Assembly: GCF_014633365.1 (NCBI RefSeq) | Contig: NC_068347.1 | Span: 34,824,116 to 34,888,115 of the forward strand | Length of the DNA stretch: 64,000 nt | Source of the DNA: Diospyros lotus | Lineage: Eukaryota > Streptophyta > Magnoliopsida > Ericales > Ebenaceae | Reading direction: 5' to 3' | In this document: positions 45,346-57,167 of the stretch, one piece after another | Layout: each line of letters opens with the position of its first letter | How positions within the stretch are numbered: the stretch's first letter is position 1 | Notes under the pieces: model-generated | Databases searched by the model: none | The model's input: the letters and a program-made list of their open reading frames with translations, nothing else | Told to the model about the DNA's origin: nothing | Position numbers and translations under genes: made by a program

Positions 45346-45917
45346 GTGAAAATTGAAAAAGCAACAGCAAGTATGTATGAACATAGTTTTTGATTTATGG
45401 CAACAATTAATTATTGTGATATTCGAGATAACTCACTGCACACTTAAAGGTGCAGTGAAAATTGAAAAGGTAATTGCTTGTTATTCATTAATTAAGCCTC
45501 TTTATATACCAGTATACTTATTCATTCTCCAAACATCATTCAACCAAGAAAAAAATCATCTACAAGTTCCAATAACTACATATTTTTCATAAATTTAGGC
45601 TTAATTCCATTTGTAGTTATCATAAATTTAGGCTTAATTCCATTTCGAGTAAACCAAAAAAAATAAATAAAACATAATAAAATATCAAAATAGAAACTAG
45701 AAATAGACGAAAAAAGAATTAGACGACTGTTTTGTTATAATATATATATAGATAATATCTTTGATTTAGTGAGTCTTTTTTGAATGTTTATTTTTTTATA
45801 ATTTTATTTTAAAATAAAAAATTATCTAATCTTTTTTATTTTTAATTAAATTAATTTATTTTAATCACTTTTAAATATTAATTAATCATTATCCATTATT
45901 ATATTTATCTACAATAT
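45346..45917. other. AT-rich stretch, no gene seen
   Basis: A short direct repeat of TTAGGCTTAATTCCATTT occurs near 45594 and 45628. The stretch GTTTTGTTATAATATATA at about 45728 resembles one near 43470, just left of the tandem array. An open frame at 45353-45592 has no recognisable similarity. Confidence 0.4.
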
Positions 45918-46072
45918 ATACATGTATCTCATCTATGTATATATACATAGAACGATTTTGGGGCTCTCAGGCGCTCTGCTAATATTAATATTTATATATC
46001 ATATATATATATATATATATACAAATTGTCGAGAGGGAGAGTGAGAGGGAGAGGCTGTGCGTGATATTATAT
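45918..46072. repeat. Direct repeat, right copy
   Basis: Second copy of the block at 40690-40800. It has an added AT run (about 45993-46021) and a duplicated GAGAGGGAGAGT unit. The partial chromovirus begins within 40 bases to the right. Confidence 0.8.
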
Positions 46073-46109
46073 ATAATATAATATATATTTATCTTGTGGG
46101 CCCACCCAA

Positions 46110-46950
46110 AGTTGACTTTCAGTACAGCTTTCCATCCTCAGACTGATGGGCAGTTGGAGCGGACCATACGGACTTTGGAAGATATGCTCCGCGCCTGTGT
46201 ATTGGATTTCTATGGGAGCTGGGATGACCATTTGTCGCTAGTGGAGTTTGCCTACAATAATAGCTTCCAGGCCAGTATTGGGATGGCACCATTTGAGGCG
46301 TTGTACGGGCGACCATGTAGATCACCGCTTTGTTGGACCGAGATTGGGGAGCGAGCATTGCTTGGACCGGAGTTGGTAGAGCAGACATCAGAGAAGATCC
46401 AGTTGATTCGAGCTAGGATGAATGCAACTCAGGACCGTCAGAAGAGTTATGCTGACAGACGACGCCGGGATTTGGAGTTTGAGGTGGGTGATCATGTTTT
46501 TCTTCGGGTTATGCCGATGAGGGGTGTTCGACGCTTTGGAGTATCTGGCAAATTGAGTCCTCGCTATGTGGGACCGTTTGAGATATTTGAGCGAGTCGGA
46601 CCGTTGGCTTATCGATTAGCTTTACCCCCTCAGTTAGCCCACGTACATGATGTCTTTCATGTTTCTATGCTTCGCAAGTACGTGGCAGATCCTGGGCATG
46701 TAATTGACTACCATCCGCTCGTGGTGCAAGAGGATGCGTCATATACCGAGTTGCCTGCTAGCATTGTGGATCAGAAAGAAAAAGTGCTCCGTAACCGTAC
46801 GATTCCCTATGTAAAGGTCTAGTGGCAGCGACATACCCTTGAGGAGGCTACTTGGGAGCTAGAGGAGGAGATGAGGCGACTTCATCCTCAGTTGTTTGCC
46901 TAACCAGGTACGAATTTCGAGGACGAAATTCTTTTTAGGGGGGGAGGATT
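46110..46950 (+). pseudogene. 3' end of a second Ty3/gypsy copy
   Basis: This matches 53217-54055 of the full element: the integrase C-terminal core with HPQTDG and [11 protein letters not shown], the linker with [10 protein letters not shown], and the chromodomain tail with EATWELEEEMRRLHP. A TAG at 46820 interrupts the chromodomain, and the natural stop is TAA at 46901. A polypurine tract (46937-46948) follows and then the LTR at 46951. Everything upstream of the integrase catalytic region is missing; the break is at about 46110 in AT-rich sequence. This piece uses the 5' LTR of the next element as its own 3' LTR. Confidence 0.88.
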
Positions 46951-49197
46951 TGTAACGCCCGTATATGGTAAATTAAATTAATTTTGAGGTAATTTAAATT
47001 AAAAGAAATATTAAAATAATTGGTTGTGAGTAAATAAAATTAAATTATGTGATTTTAAGGAAATAAGAAATTAAGATAATTAATTTTGTTATTTAGGAAT
47101 TTCTGGAAAAAGAAAAAAATTAAAATAAATCAAGTTGTGGGATTTTTAGAAGTTTCGGGCATTTCTGTAATTATTATAGGGGGGTGATTGTGTGATTAAT
47201 GGAAGTTGTGGGGTGCCGGCGTGAATCGCGGAAGAGGCCAAAAGTCACATTAAATATAACTTAAAACTTATATAGGTTAGATGTGAACGTGGGCACGAGC
47301 GGTTCGTGCGCGAGGCGGCCAGCCGGTGGACGCGGCTTCGAGTGCGCGAGGGGTGGATTTTTGGGCTGATTTAATCAGCCCAAGGACGTCGAAACGACAT
47401 CGTTTCGAAGGAGGCGGTGGCCTCCCCAGCAGCTGCTCCAGCGCTGCCACGTGGCGCCGCCCCCTTGCCCCCTTTTTGCGCGAGATTTAGCCCGATTTCG
47501 GGCGTGTTTTGAGTGGAATTCAGTAGCAAAAATTTCAGAAAAAAACAGCAGTGCGTGCGACGTAAATTTGAGGAATTTGGGCTTCAAAAATCGGATTAAA
47601 CTCCGTTTAATCTCTGATTTAATTATCCAAGTATGTAATTAAACTAGAAATTAATATTCTCTGCGGTTGAAATTTCATTTGGGGCCCAATTTTATTAATT
47701 TTGTCAATAATTAAAATATTACAGTTTGTATAACTTTGACCGTGTTTGGTCAAATTGAGCCTAAGGTTATCTCCGGAAAGACAAGTTCTTTATACCCTCA
47801 TTGTCGATTCTTTCGATGTCAATTTATTTGACCTCCCTTCGTTGGATTTGGCTGTTAATAAATTATGGAATTTAAACGGTGTGTTTAATAATTTAATTTA
47901 TTAACCTGGTTTCGAGGGTATTATTCGTTGGTTGCCTACGGGGGTTTGTATCACCCCCAAGCCTATGGGAATGATGTCGTACTCACCCGGGGCTAGGTTC
48001 TTAGCTGTCGGGTATTATTATTAGATTTTTGGTTATTTATTGGCTAGAGTGGTTAGGCAGTGGGGGCAAGGGTTAGCTGTACGGAGACGGTGTGACTGTT
48101 ATACGGTCTATTTTAGACCGTTAGATAGTCTCTCCTGGTCACTAACCGCTGACCGGTGTCAGGCACTGCTGACCTACTCTATCGTTATGTGATTATAGCA
48201 TGCCTGATTATTTTATTTTTGTTGCATGGTTTGGTATGCACATGGGTTTGGGCTGCATGATGGGATCATCATGATTTGGTTATGCTTGATCACGGACATT
48301 TTAGATTGGTCAGGTTGCATACAGCACGGGCATATGCATCGCGTGTGATTTACTACGTGGGCGGAGCATGGCTTGATGCTTGGATGTATGGGCGCCTTGT
48401 ATCACGTTGGTGCTCATTATGCCTTGCATTTTATATGCATTGCATGGTTACTGGTAGTTATTAGTTCTCGGACAAGAGTACCGTTCCGAGGGAGCCTTTG
48501 GCTCGGCTGTCGGGAGTACCGGCAGGGATACGGGTGAGGGGAGTACCGACCCGGGACAGTGCGCACAGGTTTGTGGTGATTTATGTTGCCTTTCAGGGCA
48601 GCGGCAGGTTGGTATGGGACTTGGGTGCCAGGTGTTTTATGTGGGCCCCAAGGACCGGTATATGTTTTATTATGCGGCACTGTTGCGTTGTTGCGTCACA
48701 TGACTTGTGTGTACATGTGGGTTTATATTTGGGGTAATCTCCTCTTCTGTTTCGTTTACAGCCTTCCTTTTCATATAAACTTGCTGAGTCTTGCGACTCA
48801 CCTTGCTTTCCATCATTCCAGGTAAGGGTAAAGCTAAAGTCGAGGGCGAAGACCGCGTTACCTAGCAGCCAGCCGTGTCGGTAGGGTGTACAGTTAGCTG
48901 CCCCCGTTTTCTCTGATGTTTTGTTAAGAGTTCTGACTCTCATTTTTTATTGTGCCCGGTTGTTCCTTGTATCTTTTATCGTTGGCACAGGTGTCTGTAT
49001 ATTTTTATATACTTCTTGACTGTTGTTCCAGTAGGGTACTTGTAGGCGTGCATGTATATTGTTTTGCTTCCGCTGTTGTATTTTTCGTATGTATGCATGC
49101 CAGGATATTTTCATCTTGTGTTTGTTTCTCTTCTCTTATGTAGGCGCTCTCATTCGGATAGACCGGCGGTTGGGATATCCGAGCGGGGGTGCTTACA
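46951..49197 (+). mobile_element. Left LTR of the chromovirus
   Basis: It begins TGTAACGCCC and ends GGTGCTTACA, 2247 bases, and matches the right LTR at 54056-56316 with scattered substitutions and small indels, the largest being about 14 extra bases in the right copy near 54440. It carries the AACTTGCTGAGTCTTGCGAC motif also seen in other Tekay/Del-like LTRs. Open frames inside it are not genes. Confidence 0.93.
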
Positions 49198-49201
49198 ACG
49201 T

Positions 49202-49213
49202 TGGTATCAGAGC
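49202..49213 (+). other. Primer binding site, initiator tRNA-Met
   Basis: TGGTATCAGAGC lies four bases after the LTR. It is the complement of the 3' end of plant initiator methionine tRNA, the usual primer of Ty3/gypsy and copia elements. Confidence 0.9.
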
Positions 49214-49334
49214 GTCATTGAGTCAATTTGGGGGACAAGTAACTGTACACCAAGGCTGTTAGGTAGAGTTAGAGTGTCAGGTCGTGTCCTTAATTTCGAA
49301 ATGCGTTCTAATTAATTTTGGTTATGTAGGACCC

Positions 49335-52300
49335 ATGGACGCACGCCGTGGACGAGGTCGTGGTAGACCACTGATGCGAGGTAGAGGGCACCTTGTTCCT
49401 ACTCCAGAGGTACAGGCGACAAATACAGGAGATGAGAGACAGCCAGGGCCTCCGGACATGCAGGAGACATTGACAGGTCTTCTATGGGCCGTAGACGTAC
49501 TGACGACATCTCAGTTACGTCAGGAGCGCAGTCATGATGGTAGGACTGCTACGGCCCAAGCGTCACATTCAGGTGTACCGGGAGCAGGGGACAGTTCTGG
49601 TGCCGCATTACTTAAAGACTTTATGGCCTTACGTCCACCAGATTTTAGTGGAGGCGCCGATACGACAGAGGCCGAGGATTGGCTACTGGCTGTGGAGAAG
49701 CATCTACGATCTATAGGCTGTGCAGAGGCCCATAGAGTTCGACTGGGAACCTTCCTGTTGCGAGGAGACGCCGAGCGATGGTGGGAGACCACCAGACAGC
49801 GATATGGTGATGGAGGCCCGACATGGGCACAGTTTGTCGCGGCGTTCAATGAGACTTATATACCGGCTTGGGTCAGAGAACAGAAGGTGTTCGAGTTTGT
49901 TGACTTACAACAGGGAAGCAAGACAGTCACACAGTACGAGACTGATTTTGTGGCGTTATCTCGTTATGCTCCAGAGTTAGTGACCCCTGAGTCTCGCAGA
50001 ATCAGCAAGTTTCAGAGGGGGCTACGACCAGAGATTCGTCACGCCATGGCTGGTATCGAGGCACCCGACTTTCCTACGGCTGTACAGCGGGCCCACGCAG
50101 TGGAGCGGGACCGATTGGAGGCACGATCAGATCAGTCAGTCATGAAGGGCGCTGGGAGTAGCAGTAAGAAAAGGAAGCGGGATGCGGGCAGTAAGAGTTT
50201 TGGGCTTCCACAGTGCCGACAGTGCGGACAGAGACACCAGGGTCAGTGCCGGGATGTTCGTCGAGACGTGTGTTATCGCTGTGGTCAGCCGGGACATTTA
50301 AAGAGGGACTGTCCACATGGGCCCAGACCGGCTACACCAGCCCCACCAGCTACACCGGCCACAGGGCAGGATGTCATTTGCTTTCGTTGTGGATAGAGGG
50401 GCCATCGTTCGAACGTGTGCACCCAGCCAGCTCAGATTGGAGGGCCACGGATGGGAGGTGTGGGACCCAGACCAGTTCAGAGACAGTTTACACCTAGGGC
50501 ACCGGGTCCAGGAGCACCACTATCTCTACCAGCAGCACAGCGCCCAGGGCCCACAGAGAGGGTACAGATACAAGGGAAGGCGTTTGCGGTGACAGCCGCC
50601 GAGGCAGCTGAGGGCAGTGATACGGTACAAGGTATACTTTCTCTTCATGGCCATGATGTACGTGCTTTATTTGATACAGGTTCTACTCACTCTTTTATAG
50701 CACCCCATTTGTTGCATAAGATCCCAATCCCGTGTGCCCCCTTACCATATGATTTATCTGTTTTGACACCGGGAGGGATGGTATTGTTGGGGAGTGACAT
50801 GGTCAGGGATTGCGAGATAGGGATTCATGACCAGATATTTTTAGGGGATCTTATTGTTTTGGCGATCCATGATTTTGATTTACTATTGGGTATGGATTGG
50901 CTCTCACGGCACTATGCTCGAGTTGATTGTCGTCGGAAGGTAATTTCATTTGAGCACCCGGGGAGACCAGTTGTTACATATCGGGGTGTGAAGCCTATGG
51001 TGACTACGCCGATGATATCGGTTATGCACGCCGAGAGGCTTATACGACGTGGGTGTGAAGCCTATTTTGCGTTTGTGACCGTGATAGCTGGGGAGAAGAA
51101 GGAGTTGGCTGCCTATCCTGTGGTGCGAGACTTTCCAGATGTGTTCCCAGATGAGTTGCCGAGACTACCACCGCACCGGGAGATTGATTTTGCAATCGAT
51201 CTGATACCAGGTACGCAGCCTATTTCCAAGACTCCTTACCGTATGGCTGCTAATGAATTAAAAGAACTCAAGGTGCATTTACAAGATCTTTTGGAGAGAG
51301 GGTTTATTCGACCGAGCACATCGCCATGGGGGGCTCCAGTATTATTTGTGCGTAAGAAAGACGGGTCTATGCGACTGTGTATAGACTACCGGCAGCTTAA
51401 TTAGGTAACAATTAAGAATAAGTACCCCTTACCCCGTGTGGATGACTTACTGGATCAATTGCGTGGTGCATCAGTGTTTTCCAAGATAGACTTGCGGTCA
51501 GGTTATCATCAGGTGCGAGTCAGAGATGAGGATATTGCGAAGACCGCATTTCGTACACGTTACGGCCATTACGAGTTTGTGGTCATGCCATTTGGGCTGA
51601 CCAATGCACCTGCAGTATTTATGGATCTGATGAATAGAGTATTCAAGGAATACTTGGATTCTTTTGTCATAGTTTTCATTGACAACATCCTAATTTACTC
51701 ACCGAGCCCTGAGATACACGAGGCGCATCTGAGCGTGGTTCTGCAGAAGCTCAGAGAGGAGCAGTTATATGCCAAGTTTTCGAAATGTGAGTTTTGGCAG
51801 ACCCGAGTTGTTTTCTTGGGACACGTGGTCTCAGGTGAGGGTATCTCAGTAGACCCAGAAAAGACTAGAGCCATGATAGATTGGCCGAGACCGATGACAG
51901 TGACGGAGATTCGGAGTTTTCTTGGCCTTGCCGGTTATTATCGACGATTCATAGAAGGCTTCGCACGGCTTGCATCACCCATGACGAAGTTAACGAGGAA
52001 AGGCGTCAGATTTATTTGGGACGAGTCTTGTGAGAGGTCTTTCCAGGAGTTGAAGCGGCGTTTGACTTCAGCACCAGTACTGAGGATACCCAGGTGTGGT
52101 GAGTTATTTACTGTGTATAGTGATGCCTCGTATGCAGGGTTGGGATGTGTTTTGATGCAGGACGGCCGAGTGAATGCTTATGCATCCAGACAGTTGAAGA
52201 GGCACGAAGAGAATTACCCTACACATGATCTGGAGTTAGTGGCCGTAGTGTTTGCCTTGAAGATTTGGAGGCATTATCTTTATGGTGAAAGAGTCCAGAT

Positions 52301-54008
52301 TTACACTGATCACAAGAGCCTTAAGTACCTCTTTTCACAGAGGGAACTCAATATGAGACAACGCCGTTGGTTAGAGTTGCTTAAAGATTATGATTGCGAG
52401 ATCCTCTATCATCCAGGTAAAGCCAATGTGGTTGCAGATGCATTGAGTCGTCGTGGAGCATCAGCTGCAGCTATGATGGTGCAGGAGTGGTTCTTATTGG
52501 AGCAGATGAGTGATCTTACTATTTCAGTGGCATCAGACAATCCTACACTTTATTGTGTTGCCATGAGTATCCATTCAGATCTTGAGGATCAGATTCGCGA
52601 TCGACAGCGACAGGATGTGGAGCTTGACACGATTATGGCTGATATGGAGAGATTTGGTCCATTGGGGTACAGCCAGAGGGACGATGGTTTGCTATTGTTC
52701 CGTGGGCGGATTTGTGTGCCGAGTGACAGTGATATCAGGCAGAGGATCCTAGAGGAAGCTCATCGTTCTCCCTATACTATCCACCCTGGGGCGACGAAGA
52801 TGTATCAAGGCTTACGGCGCCAATATTGGTGGAGCGGCATGAAGATGAGCGTAGCAGAGTTTGTATCCCGATGTTTAGTGTGCCAGCAAGTCAAAGCTGA
52901 GCACCAGAGGCCTGCGGGATTGTTACGACCTTTATCTGTGCCGGAATGGAAATGGGAGCGCATAGCTATGGATTTTGTCTCAGGATTGCCACGATCTATT
53001 CGGGGATTCGATTCAATATGGGTGATTATCGATCGATTGACCAAATCAGCGCACTTTCTACCTGTCAAGAAGACCTATCCTATTCATCGACTGGCCATAT
53101 TATACATTGACGAGGTGGTGAGACTGCACGGAGTCCCAGCTAGCATTGTGTCAGACAGGGATCCTCGATTTACCTCACGATTTTGGGAGGCGTTGCAGAG
53201 TGCTATGGGGACCTAGTTAACTTTCAGTACAGCTTTCCATCCTCAGACTGACGGGCAGTCGGAGCGGACCATACGGACTTTGGAAGATATGCTCCGCGCC
53301 TATGTATTGGATTTCTATGGGAGCTGGGATGACCATTTGTCGCTAGTGGAGTTTGCTTACAATAATAGCTTCCAGGCTAGTATTGGGATGGCACCATTTG
53401 AGGCGTTGTACGGGCGACCATGTAGATCATCGCTTTGTTGGACCGAGATTGGGGAGCGAGCATTGCTTAGACCGGAGTTGGTAGAGCAGACATTAGAGAA
53501 GATCCAGTTGATTCGGGCTAGGATGAAGGCAGCTCAGGACCGTCAGAAGAGTTATGCTGACAGACGACGCCGGGATTTGAAGTTTGAGGTGGGTGATCAT
53601 GTTTTTCTTCGGGTTATGCCGATGAGGGGTGTTCGACGCTTTGGAGTATCTGGCAAATTGAGTCCTCGCTATGTGGGACCGTTTGAGATATTTGAGCGAG
53701 TCGGACCGTTGGCTTATCGATTAGCTTTACCCCCTCAGTTAGCCCACGTACATGATGTCTTTCATGTTTCTATGCTTCGCAAGTACGTGGCAGATCCCGG
53801 GCATGTAATTGACTACCATCCGCTTGTGGTGTAAGAGGATGCGTCATATACCGAGTTGCCTGCTAGCATTGTGGATCAGAAAGAAAAAGTGCTCCGTAAC
53901 CGTACGATTCCCTATGTAAAGGTCCAGTAGCAGCGACATACCCCTGAGGAGGCTACTTGGGAGTTAGAGGAGGAGTTGAGGCGACTTCATCCTCAGTTGT
54001 TTGCCTAG
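49335..54008 (+). pseudogene. Ty3/gypsy chromovirus gag-pol with five in-frame stops
   Basis: A single reading frame of 1557 codons with no frameshift. Gag carries CCHC knuckles, including CYRCGQPGHLKRDC. Then come retropepsin with LFDTGS (about 50670), reverse transcriptase, RNase H with TDHKSLKYL, integrase with an HHCC finger and DDE core (IVSDRDPRF), and a C-terminal chromodomain. This order and tail fit Tekay/Del chromoviruses, which copy themselves through RNA and insert into heterochromatin. Stops lie at 50394, 51402, 53214, 53832 and 53928. The catalytic YxDD-type motif reads FIDN at 51678-51686, so one aspartate is lost. I chose the ATG at 49335 because it starts the basic Gag leader after the primer site. 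The element cannot move by itself. Confidence 0.93.
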
Positions 54009-54041
54009 CCAGGTACGAATTTCGAGGACGAAATTCTTTTT

Positions 54042-54053
54042 AGGGGGGGAGGA
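54042..54053 (+). other. Polypurine tract
   Basis: AGGGGGGGAGGA directly precedes the right LTR, separated by TT. The same sequence at 46937-46948 precedes the left LTR. It primes plus-strand DNA synthesis in this family. Confidence 0.85.
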
Positions 54054-54055
54054 TT

Positions 54056-56316
54056 TGTAACGCCCGTATATGGCAAATTAAATTAATTTTGGGGTAATTT
54101 AAATTAAAAGAAATAGTAAAATAATTGGTTGTGAGTAAATAAAATTAAGTTATGTGATTTTAAGGAAATAAGAAATTAAGATAATTAATTTTGTTATTTA
54201 GGAATTTCTGGAAAAAGAAAAAAATTAAAATAAATCAAGTTGTGGGATTTTTAGAAGTTTCGGGCATTTCTGTAATTATTATAGGGGGTGATTGTGTGAT
54301 TAATGGAAGTTGTGGGGTGCCGGCGTGAATCGCGGAAGAGGCCAAAAGTCACATTAAATATAACTTAAAACATATATAGGTTAGATGTGAACGTGGGCGC
54401 GGGCGGTTCGTGCGCGAGGCGGCCAGCCGGTGGACGCGGCTTTGAGTCCGCGGGCAGGCGTGCGCGAGGGGTGGATTTTTGGGCTGATTTAATCAGCCCA
54501 AGGACGTCGAAACGACGTCATTTCGAAGGAGGCGGTGGCCTCCCCAGCAGCCGCTCCAGCGCTGCCACGTGGCGCCGCCCCCCTTGCCCCCTTTTTGCGC
54601 GAGATTTAGCCCGATTTCGAGCGTGTTTTGAGTGGAATTCAGTAGCAAAAATTTCAGAAAAAAACAGCAGTGCGTGCGACGTAAATTTGAGGAATTTGGG
54701 CTTCAAAAATCGGATTAAACTCCATTTAATCTCTGATTTAATTATCCAAGTATGTAATTAAACTAGTAATTAATATTCTCTGCGGTTGAAATTTCATTTG
54801 GGGTCCAATTTTATTAATTTTGTCAATAATTAGAATATTGTAGTTTGTATAACTTTAACCGTGTTTGATCAAATTGAGCCTAAGGTTATCTCCGGAAAGG
54901 CAAGTTCTTTATACCCTCATTGTCGATTCTTTCGATGTCAATTTATTTGACCTCCCTTCGTTGGATTTGGCTGTTAATAAATTATGGAATTTAAACGGTG
55001 TGTTTAATAATTTAATTTATTAACCTGGTTTCGAGGGTATTATTCGTTGGTTGCCTACGGGGGTTTGTATCACCCCCAAGCCTATGGGAATGATGTCGTA
55101 CTCACCCGGGGCTAGGTTCTTAGCTGTCGGGTATTATTATTAGATTTTTGGTTATTTATTGGCTAGAGTGGTTAGGCAGTGGGGGCAAGGGTTAGCTGTA
55201 CGGAGACGGTGTGACGGTTATACGGTCTATTTTAGACCGTTAGATGGTCTCTCCTGGTCACTAACCGCTGACTGGTGTCAGGCACTGCTGACCTACTCTA
55301 CCGTTATGTGATTATAGCATGCCTGATTATTTTATTTTTGTTGCATGGTTTGGTATGCACATGGGTTCGGGCTGCATGATGGGATCATCATGATTTGGTT
55401 ATGCTTGATCACAGACATTTTAGATTAGTCAGGTTGCATCCAGCACGGGCATATGCATCGCGTGTGATTTACTACGTGGGCGGAGCATGGCTTGATGCCT
55501 GGATGTATGGGCGCCTTGTATCACGTTGGTGCTCATTACGCCTTGCATTTTATATGCATTGCATGGTTACTGGTAGTTATTAGTTCTCGGACGGGAGTAC
55601 CGTTCTGAGGGAGCCTTTGGCTCGGCTGTCGGGAGTACCGGCAGGAATACGGGTGACGGGAGTACCGACCCGGGACAGTGTGCACAGGTTTGTGGTGATT
55701 TATGTTGCCTTTCAGGGCAGCGGCAGGTTGGTATGGGACTTGAGTGCCAGGTGTTTTATGTGGGCCCCAAGGACCGGTATATGTTTTATTATGCGGCACT
55801 GTTGCGTTGTTGCGTCACATGACTTGTGTGTACATGTGGGTTTATATTTGGGGTAATCTCCTCTTCTGTTTCGTTTACAGCCTTCCTTTTCATATAAACT
55901 TGCTGAGTCTTGCGACTCACCTTGCTTTCCATCATTCCAAGTAAGGGTAAAGCTAAAGTCGAGGGCGAGGACCGCGCTACCTAGCAGCCAGCCGTGTCGG
56001 TAGGGTGTACAGTTAGCTGCCCCCGTTTTCTCTGATGTTTTGTTAAGAGTTCTGACTCTCATTTTTGACTGTGCCCGGTTGTTCCTTGTATCTTTTATCG
56101 TTGGCACAGGTGTCTGTATATTTTTATATACTCCTTGACTGCTGTTCCAGTAGGGTACTTGTAAGCGTGTATGTATATTGTTTTGCTTCCGCTGTTGTAT
56201 TTTTCGTATGTATGCATGCCAGGATATTTTCATCTTGTGTTTGTTTCTCTTCTCTTATATAGGCACTCTCGTTCGGATAGACCAGACGATTGAGATATCC
56301 GGGCGGGGTGCTTACA
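54056..56316 (+). mobile_element. Right LTR of the chromovirus
   Basis: It begins TGTAACGCCC and ends GGTGCTTACA, 2261 bases. ATTTT follows. No matching five bases precede the left LTR, because that LTR is joined to the 3' end of another copy. Confidence 0.93.
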
Positions 56317-56620
56317 ATTTTGCCATTGCCATTTTGTCTCCTTCTCAACCGCCCATTTTGATCATTGCACAGGCGCATTAAGTGCTCCTGTGAGCTGTAC
56401 CGAGAAAGCCAAAGCTTTCTCTCAATTTGACATGCTATTTTGACTTTTAAAGGGCAATCAATTTTTCTTTTTATTTTGATAATATTAACTCTTATATACA
56501 ACATATAATAGGTATACTCCTTATATTATACCGTTAAAATTATCATCAACTATTAATAATAATTTAATTAATCATTAATTCTTAAAAATAATTTAATCTT
56601 CATTAATTATTAATGATAGT
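56317..56620. repeat. Dispersed repeat, copy B
   Basis: This matches 19007-19320 (see there) from TTTTGTC onward and is cut on its left by the chromovirus LTR. Its left part is not found at the other side of the chromovirus, so the insertion was followed by deletion or rearrangement. Confidence 0.7.
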
Positions 56621-56699
56621 GAAGTTGAAAATCAGTGGGTAAAAAACAAGACTTCAACCATTCCTTGTATCTTCAACAATGTCGAAAGCTAAATTCTAA

Positions 56700-57167
56700 G
56701 TATCTTCATTCTCTATTTATGATAAAGAAAAATTAATTTATCTTGCTAAGTATTATCTTAAAGATTTTTTTAAGAATAAAGCTTATGGCACTTGATGATC
56801 AACTTTAAACTTATATTTTTTATATGCGTTCCAACAAAGAGTTTGAAGAAATACAAGGACTTAGTGAACTTATACAGAAATTGATTGTGACAAAAAATAT
56901 ATATATAATGTACCCATTAATTTACAAATTTGTGACTTTATATTAACTCTTTAAGTTGTTACTATTACAGTTAACAGAGTATTTTTTACAATGAACATTA
57001 TGAATAATCAATTGCATAATAAGATTGAAGATCAATGGATGAATAATAACTTAGTTGTGTATGTTAAAAATGATGTACTTAATAAAATTGATAATAAGGC
57101 CATTATACAACGTTATCAAAATATGAAAAGTCATAGAGAACAATTGTTAAAAAAATTTGCATTTTAA
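56700..57167 (+). pseudogene. hAT-type transposase C-terminal remnant
   Basis: Plus-strand frames, with one or more stops and shifts, read SNKEFEEIQGLSELIQKLIV, then LIYKFVTL, then TVNRVF, MNIMNNQLHNKIEDQWMNN and NKAIIQRYQNMKS before a stop at 57165. This fits the C-terminal dimerisation region of plant hAT transposases of the TTF/ZMYM1-like type. The N-terminal part and the ends of the element are not seen. Confidence 0.75.

Noticed and set aside
48276..49315. Many overlapping frames inside the LTRs (also 55395-56504)
   Set aside because: LTR sequence is noncoding in this family; the frames differ between the two LTR copies by shifts and stops.
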